From Batillaria attramentaria (taxonomy: Eukaryota; Mollusca; Gastropoda; Batillariidae): a DNA stretch of 64,000 nucleotides. Made by a program: the position numbers and the translations under genes. The notes beneath the pieces are model-generated. The model was not told the origin of the DNA, ran no database searches, and saw only the letters and a list, made by a program, of their open reading frames with translations. Within the stretch, counting starts at the first letter, position 1. Each line of letters begins with the position of its first letter. Shown one piece after another: positions 22,165 to 34,135 of the stretch. Location: assembly GCA_018292915.2 (NCBI GenBank), contig JACVVK020000202.1:442501-506500 (forward strand), in the 5' to 3' direction.

Positions 22165-22222
<58 letters not shown>
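22086..22222 (+). mobile_element. Retrotransposon 3' tail 1, ending in (TC)n
   Basis: Contains helix halves AGTCA/TGACT and TTGAC/GTCAA, then CCGTTG, AAAATAAG, a TTTCATTTCA tail and a (TC)n run. It shares its plan with the tails at 22600, 26225 and 44041. Confidence 0.75.
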
Positions 22223-22225
<3 letters not shown>

Positions 22226-22228
22226 ATT

Positions 22229-22422
22229 CCTACATGTATTCTTACTTGTAATTGGTATGTTCATCACGATTTTTAAATGTTCCTGTCTTAGTAGAGTGTA
22301 GTTTCATTTCCTATGGTTTTTCCTACATGTATTCCTACTTGTAATTGGTTTGTTCATCACGCTTTTTAAAATTACTGTTCCTGTCTTAGTAGAGTGTAGT
22401 TTCATTTCCTATGGTTTTATTG
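22229..22422 (+). repeat. ~95-bp tandem duplication
   Basis: The block running from CTACATGTATTC through TTCATCACG to GTGTAGTTTCATTTCC occurs twice in a row with few differences. It appears to be the region just upstream of retrotransposon tail 2. Confidence 0.85.
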
Positions 22423-22445
22423 CTATTTTGCTTTTTCCCTGTTGC

Positions 22446-22693
<248 letters not shown>

Positions 22694-23077
22694 AACACGA
22701 CTGCAAAGTGATAAATTTTTGTTACTGCGGCCGTTGCCATTTGTTCTTGGGGTTTGTTGTTGTTGCAGTGGTTGTTGCTGCTGCTGTTGTTGTTGTTGTT
22801 TAAGTTTTCGGTGGTGTTGTTGTTATGGTTTCTTTTCCAGCTCTATCCTTTCTGCCTATTGCATGGATTTTTTAAAAATTTATATCATAATCTAAATGCA
22901 CATCACATACTCACGTGTTTCTCATCGAATAGAATTTCCAAGGAAGGGTTTTCTGAAACAAGAGGAAAACGACAAGCAAAATTTCACGGTGACACAGTCA
23001 CAATCAAAAGGGATTTCCCCCACCTCTCACCACCTTACTGGGAGCAAAACAAAAATTGCGTGACTTTTTTTTTTTCC

Positions 23078-23128
23078 CCCTCGTTGTTCCGTCTCTGGTA
23101 TCACCCTTGTGTGGTGGAAAAGGACGAC
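23078..23128 (+). mobile_element. SINE-A tail fragment
   Basis: GGTATCACCC and GTGGTGGAAAAGGACGACAAAC remain, directly followed by a (CA)n tract. Confidence 0.65.
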
Positions 23129-23137
23129 AAACCTGTA

Positions 23138-23220
<83 letters not shown>
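23138..23220. repeat. (CA)n microsatellite
   Basis: About 41 CA units grown at the end of a SINE-A fragment. Confidence 0.95.
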
Positions 23221-23222
<2 letters not shown>

Positions 23223-23599
23223 CCGACCAGCCCCCGCGACTCTATATCCTCAGCGAATACATCTAGTGTCAAAAGATACCTGCAAGTACGTAGAGAAGTG
23301 TGGGGGTGTGAGGGCTTAATTTAAATCCTCAACCGCCCTGTGTAGTCTAGTCTAGTAAACCTTTGAGTGGCCTGGTTTCTACCGAGGACAAGGAGGAAGG
23401 TACAGAGTTATCTGTGAGATCCGAAATAGACATCTCTGTCGTTGTCACACGAGTTGGCGTCATTGTGTCGCCTTTGTAACCTAGTCAGTGCGGAGGCGTG
23501 CCTTTTATGTGGCTGCGGAGAATCGGCTGTGTAATTATATATAAGAGAGGAAGCAGATGAATGAATGAATGAATGAAGCTGCTTTTGTGCACCTGTGAG

Positions 23600-23610
23600 T
23601 ATTGTTGTTG

Positions 23611-23642
<32 letters not shown>

Positions 23643-23745
23643 GGTGGTGGTGGTGGCAATGACGACGACGATGATGATGATGATGATGACGACCACGATG
23701 ATGATGGTGACGACGACGACAACGACGATGATGATGATGAATGAA
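23600..23745. repeat. Trinucleotide tract (GTT, GGT, GAC/GAT)
   Basis: Four adjoining triplet arrays. Open frames across it are repeat artefacts. Confidence 0.9.
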
Positions 23746-23842
23746 CAGTCGATTACTTGATAGATCATTAGCTTAAACAGTTGGGGAGGGGGGTGGGGGT
23801 GGGAATGAGTGTAAGTTTGAATGCTGCACCCCCTCCCCCTCC

Positions 23843-23895
<53 letters not shown>

Positions 23896-24634
23896 ACTTT
23901 TCAGCCACTTCAATTCCAGTCTTTACCAAGCCTCCTTCACATCCACTTTTCAGTCGCCGCCCAGTAACTTCAGTCGAGTACACTTTCTCTTTATCTCATA
24001 GAAATAGGAACTGCCTCCCCAAAGATGTATTTGCCTCTCAGTCTACGAGCAGTAGTTGCTCCACATCAATTTGTCCCCGAACATCCACAGACTGGTAAGT
24101 GATCCGCTTGCCTACAACAAAAGCTATTGTTGATTCCACTGGACGCCACTCACTGAGTACAAGTGTGCGCACCTCAGAGACAAGGAGCACTGAGCTAGAC
24201 CCCCCATCAACATACTATCATATTAGCGGGATGCACGTGCAGGCTTAAATCTGACTGACACTTTCACCCAGACACTTACAACAAGTCTAGATAGGGCAGT
24301 CTACACATGCAGTGTCTGAAAAGTCCATAACTTTCAGCTGACCGCCGCCCCCTGCCGGAGAAGCCTATTGTAAGGGGTGGTCACTGACGCTTACAGAATC
24401 GGCTTGGCGGGCACTATAGGGGCGGGCTGACCAGTGTCCACGCTGAACTGATGACGATTAGGGCAGGGAGGGGACCGGCGGAGGGGAAAGTGCTTGTGAC
24501 ATGTGCCTGAGTGCGGGTGGCTGGACCATTGAGCTGGGCAGGTAAACATGACACTTCAGGCTTCAATTGTATGTACCCCCCTCCGTAGTGCCACGCGCGA
24601 GTCGCAGCCATTTTTATGTCTCTGAGAGAGCGCG

Positions 24635-24707
24635 TGTGGCTGGGAACGCGCATGCGTTGACGCGCGTGCTTGGCACGCGCGTCAACGCATGCGCATTCCC
24701 AGCCACA
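24635..24707. repeat. 35-bp GC-rich palindrome
   Basis: Left arm 24635-24669, loop TTG, right arm 24673-24707, with one mismatch in 35 pairs. The arms contain GCGCATGCG, close to the NRF1 site consensus. Confidence 0.92.
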
Positions 24708-24974
24708 TGTTCATAGCTTAGTTTGTATCAGGACAGTAGCTGGGAAAGAACAGCGTTCATTTTACAGTGCGAGTCGTTCTTCTGAGCTTTTGTTCGCGAG
24801 CGGAAGTTAACAGATTTCGGGAGAAAGCAATTGCTCGTTTATGACCAAATGGCCGAAGGGGGGAAACGTTCATTGAAAGGGCGGAAGGCCAGCATTGTCA
24901 CCTCCTATGCAAACACGATAACGACATGTCAGGTTTTAGTTATTATATGTTAAGTGTACTTCATAAAAGTGTCT

Positions 24975-25219
24975 ATACTGCCCACCCACCCACCCCCCTC
25001 CTTTTTTTTCTTTCTTTTTTTTTCTTTCTTTTTTTTTTTTTTTTTTTGGGGGGGGGGGGTAGGGGGTAGGGAGGGTGGTTTGTTTTCTTGGTTTTGTTGT
25101 TGTTGTTGTTGTTTTTTTGTTTTTTTTGGGGGGGGTATTTTTTCGGGTTCTGTTCTGTTCTGTTCTTTTGTTTGTTTTTTTAGGGGGGGGGGGGTAGTTT
25201 GTTTGTTGTTTTGGGGGTT

Positions 25220-25261
<42 letters not shown>

Positions 25262-25320
25262 GGGGGGGAGTTGAGGTGGGGGGGGGGGAGTTTTCCGCGA
25301 GTTCAAGAATTATTTCTTCG
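24975..25320. repeat. T/G-rich low-complexity tract
   Basis: Alternating T-runs, G-runs and (GTT)n. No coding signal. Confidence 0.85.
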
Positions 25321-26061
25321 TTAACTGGGTTTCAAAACAAGCCTAATAATATTTCATTCGAAATTTGGTTCATTTGTTCATATGTGTGTTTATGTGTCCG
25401 TTTTTCGGTTCGTTCACAACTTGTTGTGGCTGCCGGCTTGATAAGTTCCCCCCCCCCCCCCCAAAGTGTTTCTTTGTTTTGGTTTTGGGTTTTTGTTTTG
25501 TTTTGTTTTTTTAGTTGTTGGTTTTGTTTTTTTGTTTTTTTGGTAAATTCATATCTACGCACACAATTACTTGGCGTCCCAAGACGAGTGTTAGGATTCT
25601 CAGATATCGACAACAACAACAACAAGCAAAACCATGTCAAGCACAAAACACTGCTTCCAAAAATCGCCTGCCGCAGTGGCCCAAAACACACCTTACTCAG
25701 CGACCCAATCACAGAGATTTGCATAAAGGTTACAATATCTCGTATTCCACTCTGACCAGCCAATCAATAGAGAGCATTGTGTGCAGCTACTAGGGCGGCC
25801 AGACTGACTTGCAGGTGTCTGGGCGGCTTGACTCATCCCTCACACCGGTCTGTGTATGGCTTCCGGCTACTTTCCTTCGTTTGGCAGCCGACATCTCGAA
25901 TACCCGTTAACAGGTTAAATGTTTGTCGGTGAGCGGGATGAAGCCGTTACGCCTGCGTGGGATGCATGGTGTAGCATGGCTGTCACCAGTCTGTAAATGT
26001 GAAGGTTTTCTTGGAGGTTTTTTTTTGTTTTTTTTTTTAAATTTTGCAGGGAAGAGATTGG

Positions 26062-26063
<2 letters not shown>

Positions 26064-26156
<93 letters not shown>
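26064..26156. repeat. Compound (TC)n(GT)n microsatellite
   Basis: About 24 TC units then 22 GT units, just upstream of retrotransposon tail 3. Confidence 0.95.
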
Positions 26157-26158
<2 letters not shown>

Positions 26159-26205
26159 AAGTTTCTTGTTCCAGGTTTAAGTATGTTCGATCAATTGGCT
26201 TTTTT

Positions 26206-26297
26206 GTTTAGTTGTTTGTTCTTCAAAACGGCAAGTTTGAAAATTGGTTGCAAGACCAAAACTTCCACCGTTTTCAAATAAAGTTATTTCAATTTCA

Positions 26298-26344
<47 letters not shown>
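26206..26344 (+). mobile_element. Retrotransposon 3' tail 3, ending in TTTCAA repeats and (TC)n
   Basis: AAAACGG/CCGTTTT, AAGTTT/AAACTT and TTGGT/ACCAA helix halves, AATAAAG, TTTCAATTTCAATTTC and (TC)n. All stems differ in sequence from tails 2 and 4 yet still pair. Confidence 0.8.
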
Positions 26345-26348
<4 letters not shown>

Positions 26349-26349
26349 C

Positions 26350-26378
26350 CGAATGTAATTGATAGAATAACTTGACAG

Positions 26379-26422
<44 letters not shown>

Positions 26423-26454
26423 GGACGAATGAAATTGATAGAATAATTTGACAG

Positions 26455-26530
<76 letters not shown>
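26350..26530. repeat. Duplicated segment with (AATC)n arrays
   Basis: GAATGNAATTGATAGAATAA plus TTGACAGAT occurs twice, each time followed by (AATC)n and CGGGAC. Either a tandem insertion of a tail with AATC repeats or slippage spanning the unit. Confidence 0.85.
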
Positions 26531-27625
26531 GGACTATACGGCGAATAGTTTACATGCTTGCACGATAAAATACGAATGAAAGTGTGAAAAAGGGAAAGTG
26601 ATGAAGGAAGGAGCCACATAGAAGAAAAACAAGACAGACAATAGTATCCGTCCGAAATTATTCTCAACTGACCCTCTTTCTCATTTCATGAGAGTTTTAA
26701 AAAAAAACTAATACAAGCTTTCATAAGCTTTAATGTGTTTCTCCCATTTTTCCCTTGTTTCTCTGGACATTTTCGTTAAACCTCACATGCCTTTACAATT
26801 ATATAGTTTATTTACCTTCAGTGTGTTAATTACACCTGGAGCGCCTCTTAAAGCACGCTTAATTTTAACCGTCAAATTAAGTGACAGTAGCTCTCCATTA
26901 TATACAATACACGGCGCCACGTGACACCCAAAACTGGTGCATTACAGAAAATTACTTACAAAATGCTTCCATCCCTTTGCCAGTGTCAACTCCTCAAAAT
27001 GGTCCGTCACAGTGATTTTACTCCCTCGAATTCTTTGGCTGCCTTCCCTTCAATTGACTCCCCTTCCCCTCCCTTCCGCCCCCTTGCCCTTTCACTCCTT
27101 CCCCACAGTTTACCTCCCCTCCCCCTTCCCCGCCCCTCCCTTCCGCCCCTGTCCCGTCTGCACCCCATTTCACAGTACTACCCCTAAACGTAGCGGCACG
27201 CTTCCTATTTTGCGATCGAATTAAACGAGTCTCGAGCAAAGAATTAATTCTTCTCGATTGCGTTTCAATTTTGTCAGCACCTCATCGTCTCGGTTTTGTC
27301 GCTGTGACTGGTAAAAGCCATCTTCTCGATACGGTCCGCTGGAAGCACTAACCTGTAATAGGCGCAGTTAAGACAATTTCTACCCGTGATCGAGATCTAC
27401 CCGTGACTCCAGTGTCAATCAGTTACGGTTGACTGATTTCAGGTGAATTTTCTGTTGTCGGCAGATGTCAATGCAGTGTCTGTGCTTACACAAGAACCGA
27501 GTGTGCGTTCTCTAGTTTGTCCAACACTAGAGGTTTCTCTCCATCCGATTCACATTTCGCCCTTGATGAGCTGAGGTAAATTTGAAGTGTGACACTTGAA
27601 AAGAAGGGAATAAGTCAATGAAGCG

Positions 27626-27631
27626 CGCGCG

Positions 27632-27691
<60 letters not shown>
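27626..27691. repeat. (GC)n(AC)n microsatellite
   Basis: GCGC run passing into about 27 AC units at the 5' edge of a truncated SINE-B. Confidence 0.93.
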
Positions 27692-27692
<1 letters not shown>

Positions 27693-27711
27693 CACCACCA
27701 TTAATGTCCCC

Positions 27712-28001
27712 TTTCGGGGGTTCTCTCCGGGTACTCCAGCTTCCTCCCCCTCTGCTTTGGAAATGTTCAGCCCACCAAATTAGAAAAATAAATGCAATTC
27801 TAAATTCCAGAATTGAAATAGCTGAGCTGACCCTTCGCACCACGTGATTGTCATGCGTTTATGTCCAGTGTTTGAGAGAATGCGTGTGATTCACGTGAGC
27901 GTGCGTGTTGGGTTCAGTTCGCGGCGCTTTGAGCTGATTCATGAAACTGGGTAAAGCGCCTATATACAATACTCATTATTATTATTATTATTATTATTAT
28001 A
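27712..28001 (+). mobile_element. SINE-B, 5' truncated
   Basis: Begins just before the CTCTCCGGGTACTCCAG block and runs to the (ATT)n tail; close in sequence to the full copy at 18876-19271. Confidence 0.88.
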
Positions 28002-28091
28002 CCCTGTTAACGCCCCTTTCCGTTCAAAACAATTTCTAAATCTGGTAGCCTGGATGTACGAGCTCGTATTACGATTGGCCGGAGATCGGTC

Positions 28092-28350
28092 ATAACTAAG
28101 TGTGACAGTCACTCAACCGTATCACCTCGTGCCACTCGCAACAACTGTGCCTGGCATCGGTAAGACACGACATACTTCATCAACCGTCACCTAATGTGAC
28201 AGTCGCTCGACCCTATCGGCTCGTGCCAAGCGGTCTAGCATCGGTAAGAGACGACACATCCGCGATCAGCCGTCATCAAGTGTGACAGTCACTCAACCGT
28301 ATCACTATCAGCTCGTCAGTGCCACGCGCAACGATCGTGTCGTCACGCGC
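28092..28350. repeat. ~90-bp tandem repeat, about three units
   Basis: GTGTGACAGTCACTCAACC, GGCATCGGTAAGA-CGACA and ATCA.CCGTCA blocks recur in order in three units, the last one partial. Confidence 0.8.
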
Positions 28351-28645
28351 TTCACGGACAAACACTGTCCCCTCCCCTCCCTCCGTCACGGTGTCCCTGT
28401 CGTCACGGCTAATGATTCGGGCGATAACCAAATGGACGGTCGCTGCATCGCGGGTGCTTGTTACGTGCAGGTCCTTGTCCTGTAGGTGTCAGCAGCTAAA
28501 TGATCTCGGCACCGTTACAATTGTTATGGATCTGCCACCCTGAAATGGTTTCCGCGCTGCTGGTTGTCAGCCCCGTGCTTGTCCAGCCGGTGTCAGACGG
28601 AACGTTAGGGTGCTTTTTTTTTTTGCTTTTTTTTCATTGGTGATG

Positions 28646-28892
28646 GACTGTTACAAAGATCGACTGTTGCAGCTGGCCACCGTTGATAAGAAAATGCTCA
28701 CTGACCAACTTAGACCTCCCCCCCCCCCACCCCTCTCTCTCTCTCTCTCTCTCATAATTCGACAACCGCCGTTGCAAAGGTTGGTTTAATTGAATTGTTT
28801 TTATTGAGCATGTCATAAGTACGTCTTGTTTATGCTCAAACTGTTTTTTCTGTATTTCCTCCAATGCAACGAAATAAATCTGTTTAAACCAA
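28646..28892 (-). repeat. Dispersed repeat Y, minus copy
   Basis: Matches the plus-strand repeat at 47107-47362 over both halves (AGCATTTTCTT and AAACAGATTTATTTCG blocks in complement). A C-run and (CT)n sit at the same internal place where the other copy has a G-rich/AGAC run. Confidence 0.82.
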
Positions 28893-28959
28893 CTTTTACA
28901 AACTTCTCACTCATTTAGCTGCTTTAGTGGAGTGGGAAGGGGTGGAGCGGGGGCTTGGG

Positions 28960-29480
28960 GGATGGTGGGGGGGGGGGAGAGTAGGGGTGCGGAACGGGAC
29001 GGACGGACGGACAAAGGGTGAGAGGAAGCGACCACCGCACTAGAGAGGTCTATGCATGGAAAGGGGGGCTGCAATGTTCGATAAGCACCGCTCTCCCTCT
29101 CTTGCAGGCTAGGACCAAAGCCGAACCAGCACGCGCTTTTTGCTGTATAGCACAGTGCACGGTTTACTCCCGGCTGAGGCGGATTTCTTGGCTTCGTCCC
29201 TGTACTGCGTGTGCCAATTTTAACCGTACTGTGATTAACACCAGCTTGATATAAAATAGCGTATCGATGAATAACGTACTTTCACATTCAATCTCAGTGG
29301 TTTTCCGGTGGTGTTAGTAAGGTTGCTACGCGGATTTGTTTCTTTCTTTCTTTCTTTCTTTCTTTCTTTGCCGTTGCCTTGTCTTTGAATAACAATTACA
29401 TGGCGGAAAAATGACTCTTCAAAGAATGAAGGCTTTATTCTAAAACAGTTCATGGTGACACTCGTTTGGAACAGGGCTGG
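28960..29480. other. Gene-free stretch
   Basis: A G-run at 28968 and a (TTTC)n run at 29340-29368 only. Confidence 0.5.
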
Positions 29481-29482
29481 AT

Positions 29483-29900
29483 TTCTTCTTCTTCTTCTGC
29501 GTTCCATCTGGCCGTCAAATTCGCAGTCCCGACATGGCGATGAACTGCTCCGTCTTTTGTAGGTCGTCGCTGTTCCCCCAGAGTTTGTCGTGAAGGCTGG
29601 TGTCGATGGGCCAGATTTCACGGCGGAGCTGCTCGAGGTGTGGGCAGGTTTGTAGGATGTGGTCTGGAGTCTCCTCTTCAGCACCACACTGGCATGATGC
29701 TGTGTCCACGAGGCCCATCTTCTTCATATGTTTTCGGAGACCACAGTGGCCAGTTCTCAGGCGGAAGATGGTTGTCTGTCCTTGCCTGGTCAGCTGGTTT
29801 ATGTGGTCTTGTTCAGGGTTGTAGTTGCTGTTCTTGGTGCGCCAGTCAGCTCTGAAGGAGTTCTTCAGTCGCGTCTTAAAATTACATTTCTGCATGGAAG
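29483..29900 (-). mobile_element. Non-LTR retrotransposon C-terminal fragment with (TTC)n tail
   Basis: The minus-strand frame encodes TTIFRLRTGHCGLRKHM, then SCQCGAEEETPDHILQTCP and EQFIAMSGLRI before the stop. This Cys/His-bearing end follows the RT and RNase H regions in some LINE ORF2 proteins. The 3' end is GAA repeats on the minus strand. The RT domain is absent, so it is a dead 5'-truncated copy. Confidence 0.8.
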
Positions 29901-30017
29901 ACAGAGTTGCTGCGCCGCTGTAGCTGCATCCATTTACACGTTTGCAATGGTGAAGCCAATGCAATATATTTAACCTTTTCAACCTGTTCAAACATTCCGG
30001 CTTGTCTCTGTCGTCCT

Positions 30018-30190
30018 GGGGAGCCGGGGTGGCCGAATGGTAGAGCGCTGGACTTCTAATGATCGGGTCGTGAGTTCTCATCCCGGCTGGGGCCAAATAT
30101 TTGTGCTGGCTTTTTCATCGTTTCCCCGTCTTTGATATCACCCTATGTGGTGGAAAAGGACGTTAAACCCCTAAACACCTACCCCCACGC
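30018..30190 (+). mobile_element. SINE-A, full length
   Basis: Head GGCCGAATGGTAGAGCG intact; B-box altered (GTTCTCATCCC). A second scrap of the tail (GTATGTGGTGGAAAAGGACG) follows at about 30200-30222, perhaps tail slippage. Confidence 0.9.
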
Positions 30191-30685
30191 CCCCACCCCC
30201 GTATGTGGTGGAAAAGGACGTTACCCCCCCCCCCCCCCAACACCCCTCCCCCCCCCTCCACCGACATCCATGTGTTTTGCTCATGCTGTAATAAATGACC
30301 TTACTGCGCTGCTCGCGTGTGTACTGAATTTTCACCACACAATATTATGATCGCAGTGTCTCGCAGAGTCATGCCCTCATCTGCTGCATGCAGTTTGTGA
30401 TGTGTGAATACGTATTGCTTAACCAGGTGTTCCCCATAAATATGATAGAAAGCAGGAACGATCGCTGTGCGGCAATATATCATGGCATCCCTGTATGTGT
30501 GAGTGTGTGAGAGAGCGAGAGAGAGAGAGAGATGACAATTTTCTCTAATGAAAAACCATGGGCGGAGTCAGCTGGGGGGGGGGGGGAGCAGTCCGGGCAT
30601 TTGTTACGCCCGAAAGACCGATAGACGCTTCAATTTCCACTGACCAGTTCATTTATTCTTCTCTCGTCCATTCCCAAAAGTGTAA

Positions 30686-30687
<2 letters not shown>

Positions 30688-30749
<62 letters not shown>

Positions 30750-30758
30750 GTGCGTGCG
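30688..30758. repeat. (GT)n microsatellite
   Basis: About 33 GT units. Confidence 0.95.
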
Positions 30759-30944
30759 ATATTTTAAAATAGGTCTGTAAAACTAAGCCTGCATTAGGGA
30801 CTTACAGCGCTCAGTTTTAAGAAGCGATCCCCTAGCATTTTGTTTCTCCAGAACGCCGGTAGTTACCTGTGAGTTTTTCTGTCCCTGCACAGATGGAAAA
30901 TTAGGTCCATGCATAGTCCGTCGCAGCTCTAAAGAATTTCGCCC

Positions 30945-31070
30945 TCCGTATTGGTTTGAACAGGTTTATTGCAATACAGGGTGGGTGTTTGGGTGGGTGT
31001 TTGGGGGTTTAACGTCACAATTAGTGAGCATAAACAAGCACCGCTTATGATAATGCTCAAGGGTGGAACA
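30945..31070 (-). repeat. Dispersed repeat Z with internal SINE-A tail scrap
   Basis: TTGGTTTGAACAGGTTTAT and AGTGAGCATAAACAAGCACC match 44255-44335 in inverse orientation. GGGTGGGTGTTTGGGGG plus TTTAACGT, a SINE-A tail in complement, interrupts it. Confidence 0.7.
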
Positions 31071-31334
31071 AGTACACATTGACAGTATTGCAGTGGCAGT
31101 AATTATGATAAATTAAAACTACATGAGAGAGAGAGAGAGATTCTTCCCCATGCCCTGCTGCATCCGTCCAGGGGAGAGGTTGTTCGAAAATTTCTACGTG
31201 CCGTCGTAGCACTAATATATAATAAATATAATAAATGAATAATAAATGGTATTCGTCGGGTGCATTTCTTTAGAATAACTCAGTGCGCCGATCACTCGCC
31301 CACACTCACGCACATTTTACAAAGATAGGAAGAC

Positions 31335-31580
31335 ATACGCTGCTGAAAATTATTGGGAGTTACACAGGAAATTACTGGAAGGCTTTGCGAAATAGGAACG
31401 TTTTAAGACTGCTCCGTCTTAAAAACAGAGAGAGCGCGCGCGCATTTCTCAGATTCGCAAGCAGTGAGTTCCATGAGGCTGGTGCGAGAAAACCGAAAGA
31501 GCGCTTGCCAATAGATTTCAAGTTACGCTTGGGAAATTTTAAGAAGCCTCGCGGACTTTGTCTCGACTCCAGGCTATCTC
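31335..31580 (+). repeat. Dispersed repeat W
   Basis: ACCGAAAGAGCGCTTGCC, ATTTCAAGTTACGC and TTTTAAGAAGC blocks resemble 46850-46950 (GGAAAGAGCGTCGGCC, TTTGAGAAGC). Both read in the same direction; function unknown. Confidence 0.55.
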
Positions 31581-31849
31581 TTCCCTCCCCCTCCCCTCCC
31601 CCCCTCCTCCCCACCTGCATCCGCCTAGGGTAGAGCCCCAGCGAAGCAACAGCCACAAACAAGTTGTAGTTTATGAAGGCGCCGCGTGAAATAACACTGT
31701 CGTATCATGCAGGCGCCATCAGCCGCATCCCACCAGGTGTGCCAACCGCTCGCCACCAGACCACCTGAATATGAATTGCTACAACACTCAAACATCACGT
31801 CCACGGATCAGTCACACGGTCTAGCAGCATTATTAGTTTTTATCTACAG

Positions 31850-32600
31850 ATCAAAGCGGTCGCGAGGGGAGGGGGGTGGGTGTGGACAGGGAAGAGCGGG
31901 GGAAAGGGAGATGTGTTTGTTATGGTGTGTCAAACTGTCTTGGACCTCGCGAGGGGAGGGGGGGAGAGAAGGAACAGGGGTTGGAGGGGGGTGGATGAGT
32001 TACGGACGATACTTAAAGAGAAGGGTGTGGTAGAGTGGTGGAGGGGGAGTTGGTGGGGGGGGGGGGGGGTGGTGAGGTGACGTGTTTGATATGATGTGTC
32101 AAACTGTTTTGGATGCAGCGAGGGGTTAACATGTACGTTGTTTGTAGCTGTAAGCGAACATTAGAGAAACGGGAAGGGGGGGGGGGTAAAATGATGTGTT
32201 GAAATCAGTATGGTGTGTCAAACTGTTTACCGGCGAGTGGGAGAAATATTAATTGTGTACTTTGTTGGCAACTGCCAATTTCTCCGCCATGTTTGTATGT
32301 AAACTGGTTCAGATGAGCACGTACATAAGGTTTCACTTGTGCTCTCTTACAGTGTAATGCTATTTACTGCTTGACGGCGTTTCTTCCATGAATAAAAAAA
32401 AAAAAGTGTAAACCGACTGAAAGTGAACGCTGTTTCTTGCATTGCGATCATCGTTACATGTGAAAGTCCAGCTTCATTCGGAGGCTTGGTTGGACAAAAT
32501 GGCTTTCGCACAGTTGTTTTACAGGGTTGTTGTATTTTGGGGGGTTGTTGTTGTTGTTGTTGTTGTTGTGTTTTTTATTGTTGTTGTTGTTGTTGTTGTT
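31850..32600. other. Gene-free G-rich and (GTT)n stretch
   Basis: G-rich low complexity at 31860-32075, then (GTT)n at 32540-32607. A short TGTGTCAAACTGT motif recurs at 31926, 32095 and 32215. Confidence 0.55.
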
Positions 32601-32608
32601 GTTGTTAC

Positions 32609-32672
32609 TAAACTCCCTTTCCACCACACAAGGACGATATCAAAGATACGGCAACATGAAGAAAAGGCAAGA
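32609..32672 (-). mobile_element. SINE-A middle fragment
   Basis: CCTTTCCACCACACAAGG and GATATCAAAGA remain, diverged. Confidence 0.6.
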
Positions 32673-32738
32673 AAAGAAAAGAAAAGTGTCTACTATTTAC
32701 TTGCAGTCATTACCGCTTCCTTTTCTGGTCAGGTTGAT

Positions 32739-32768
32739 AGTTCGAATCCCGCATGGGAGTGCAAAATT

Positions 32769-32856
<88 letters not shown>

Positions 32857-32890
32857 CTTTTTTTCTCGTTGTCCGAGTTTGGTGTGACTT
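32739..32890 (+). mobile_element. Degraded SINE-A with internal (TA)n expansion
   Basis: GTTCGAATCCCGC before and TTGGCTTTTTTTCTCGTTGTC after a roughly 80-bp (TA)n tract, which sits where AAATATTTGTG normally lies. Confidence 0.65.
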
Positions 32891-33497
32891 TTTTCTATTT
32901 AGGGGAGTGAACGTACTTGCCCCCCCCCCCCCCGGGGGGGACAAGTACGTTAACTCCCCAAAACAACCAACCAACGAACCAAACAAGCCTGATGCACGTT
33001 CCAACCCGCTTTGAGTTCTGGGGTTTTATGCATGAAGACAGACTTCAACGTAAGTCCGACTCTAGCTTAATGACTAACAGATCAGTATGAGATGTCTTAG
33101 CGGAGACTAGGGCGAGGTTACGACTATTTCCGGGACTTAATCGGTATTACACGCTGATCATAGTCCCAGCGTAACAGGTCTGAGACTAGAGGTTACTCTT
33201 AGACTTGGGTAGCCTTTTTCCATGCATCAAAGCCCGGCTGTTCTTTTAGTTTTAGTATGCATAGGCAGCAAGACGCTTTCGTTGTGACTTCGCGGGGGAA
33301 AACAAGGAGGAACGGCCCCGTCCTACAAAATTGTTTCTCCAAACTTCATTTTATTTTGTCTGTTTTGTTGTTATTGTTGCCGGTTCTCCCCTCTCCAAGT
33401 TCTACCGATGACACTAGATCCTCTACGACCTCGACCTGATTAGCCACGTGACTGGGGGTGGGGCCGGGTGTGGGAAGAAGGGAGAGAGAGAGGGAGA

Positions 33498-33674
33498 GGG
33501 TGGGTAGGTGGGTGTTTAGGAGTTTAACGCTCTTTTCCACCACATAAGGGTGATATCAAAGACGGGGCAACGAGAAAAAGGCCAGCACAAATATTTGGCC
33601 CCAGCGGCCGGGATTCGAACTCTCGGCCCAAGCATTGAAAGTCCAACGCGCTACCATTCGGCCACCCTGGCTCC

Positions 33675-33676
<2 letters not shown>
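33498..33676 (-). mobile_element. SINE-A, full length
   Basis: Intact minus-strand copy between GA-rich tracts on both sides. Confidence 0.9.
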
Positions 33677-33712
<36 letters not shown>

Positions 33713-33714
<2 letters not shown>

Positions 33715-34135
33715 GTCAGTTCCGTGAACTAAACATTTGACGTCAGCCTCAGGCAGGTCGTCATACAGAGAGAGAGAGAGAGATGACGTCAATTCCGTGA
33801 ACTAAACTTTTGGCGTCAGCCTCTAGCACTGAGATCGTCTGAGGATGCTTGTTTATGTCCTGTGATTTCCCTATTGGCTTTGTGACTTCTCCGACTGAAT
33901 TATTTTTCACATGAAATCTGGAAGATGTAGAGGGCTGATGGAATGTCGGAAGCAGTGACGATACTTGCAGATTTTGCACTGTGAACCAAACATTTGCCGT
34001 CAGCCTCACGCTGCTCGTCTGACAGATGATACTTCTTCATATCTTGTGATTTCCTTGTTGCTTTTGTGACTTCCTGACTGAATTAATTTTGACATAAAAT
34101 CTGGAAGATCTAGAGAGCTTATGAAACGTGGACTT
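33713..34135. repeat. ~195-bp segment in three tandem copies (first partial)
   Basis: The CGTCA-TTCCGTGAACTAAAC and GACGTCAGCCTC start occurs at about 33713, 33784 and (diverged) 33977. The two longer units also share CTTGTGATTTCC-, TTTGTGACTTC-, CTGACTGAATTA- and AAATCTGGAAGAT-type blocks. (GA)n separates the first two. Confidence 0.85.

Noticed and set aside
23781..24098. ORF with a NCLPKDVF-like end resembling a LINE C-terminus
   Set aside because: The resemblance covers too few residues and sits in a frame generated by a (CA)n tract; not strong enough to call.
31283..31633. Overlapping ORFs of about 100 codons on both strands
   Set aside because: They lie in dispersed repeat W and are not conserved as a reading frame in the second copy near 46.9 kb.
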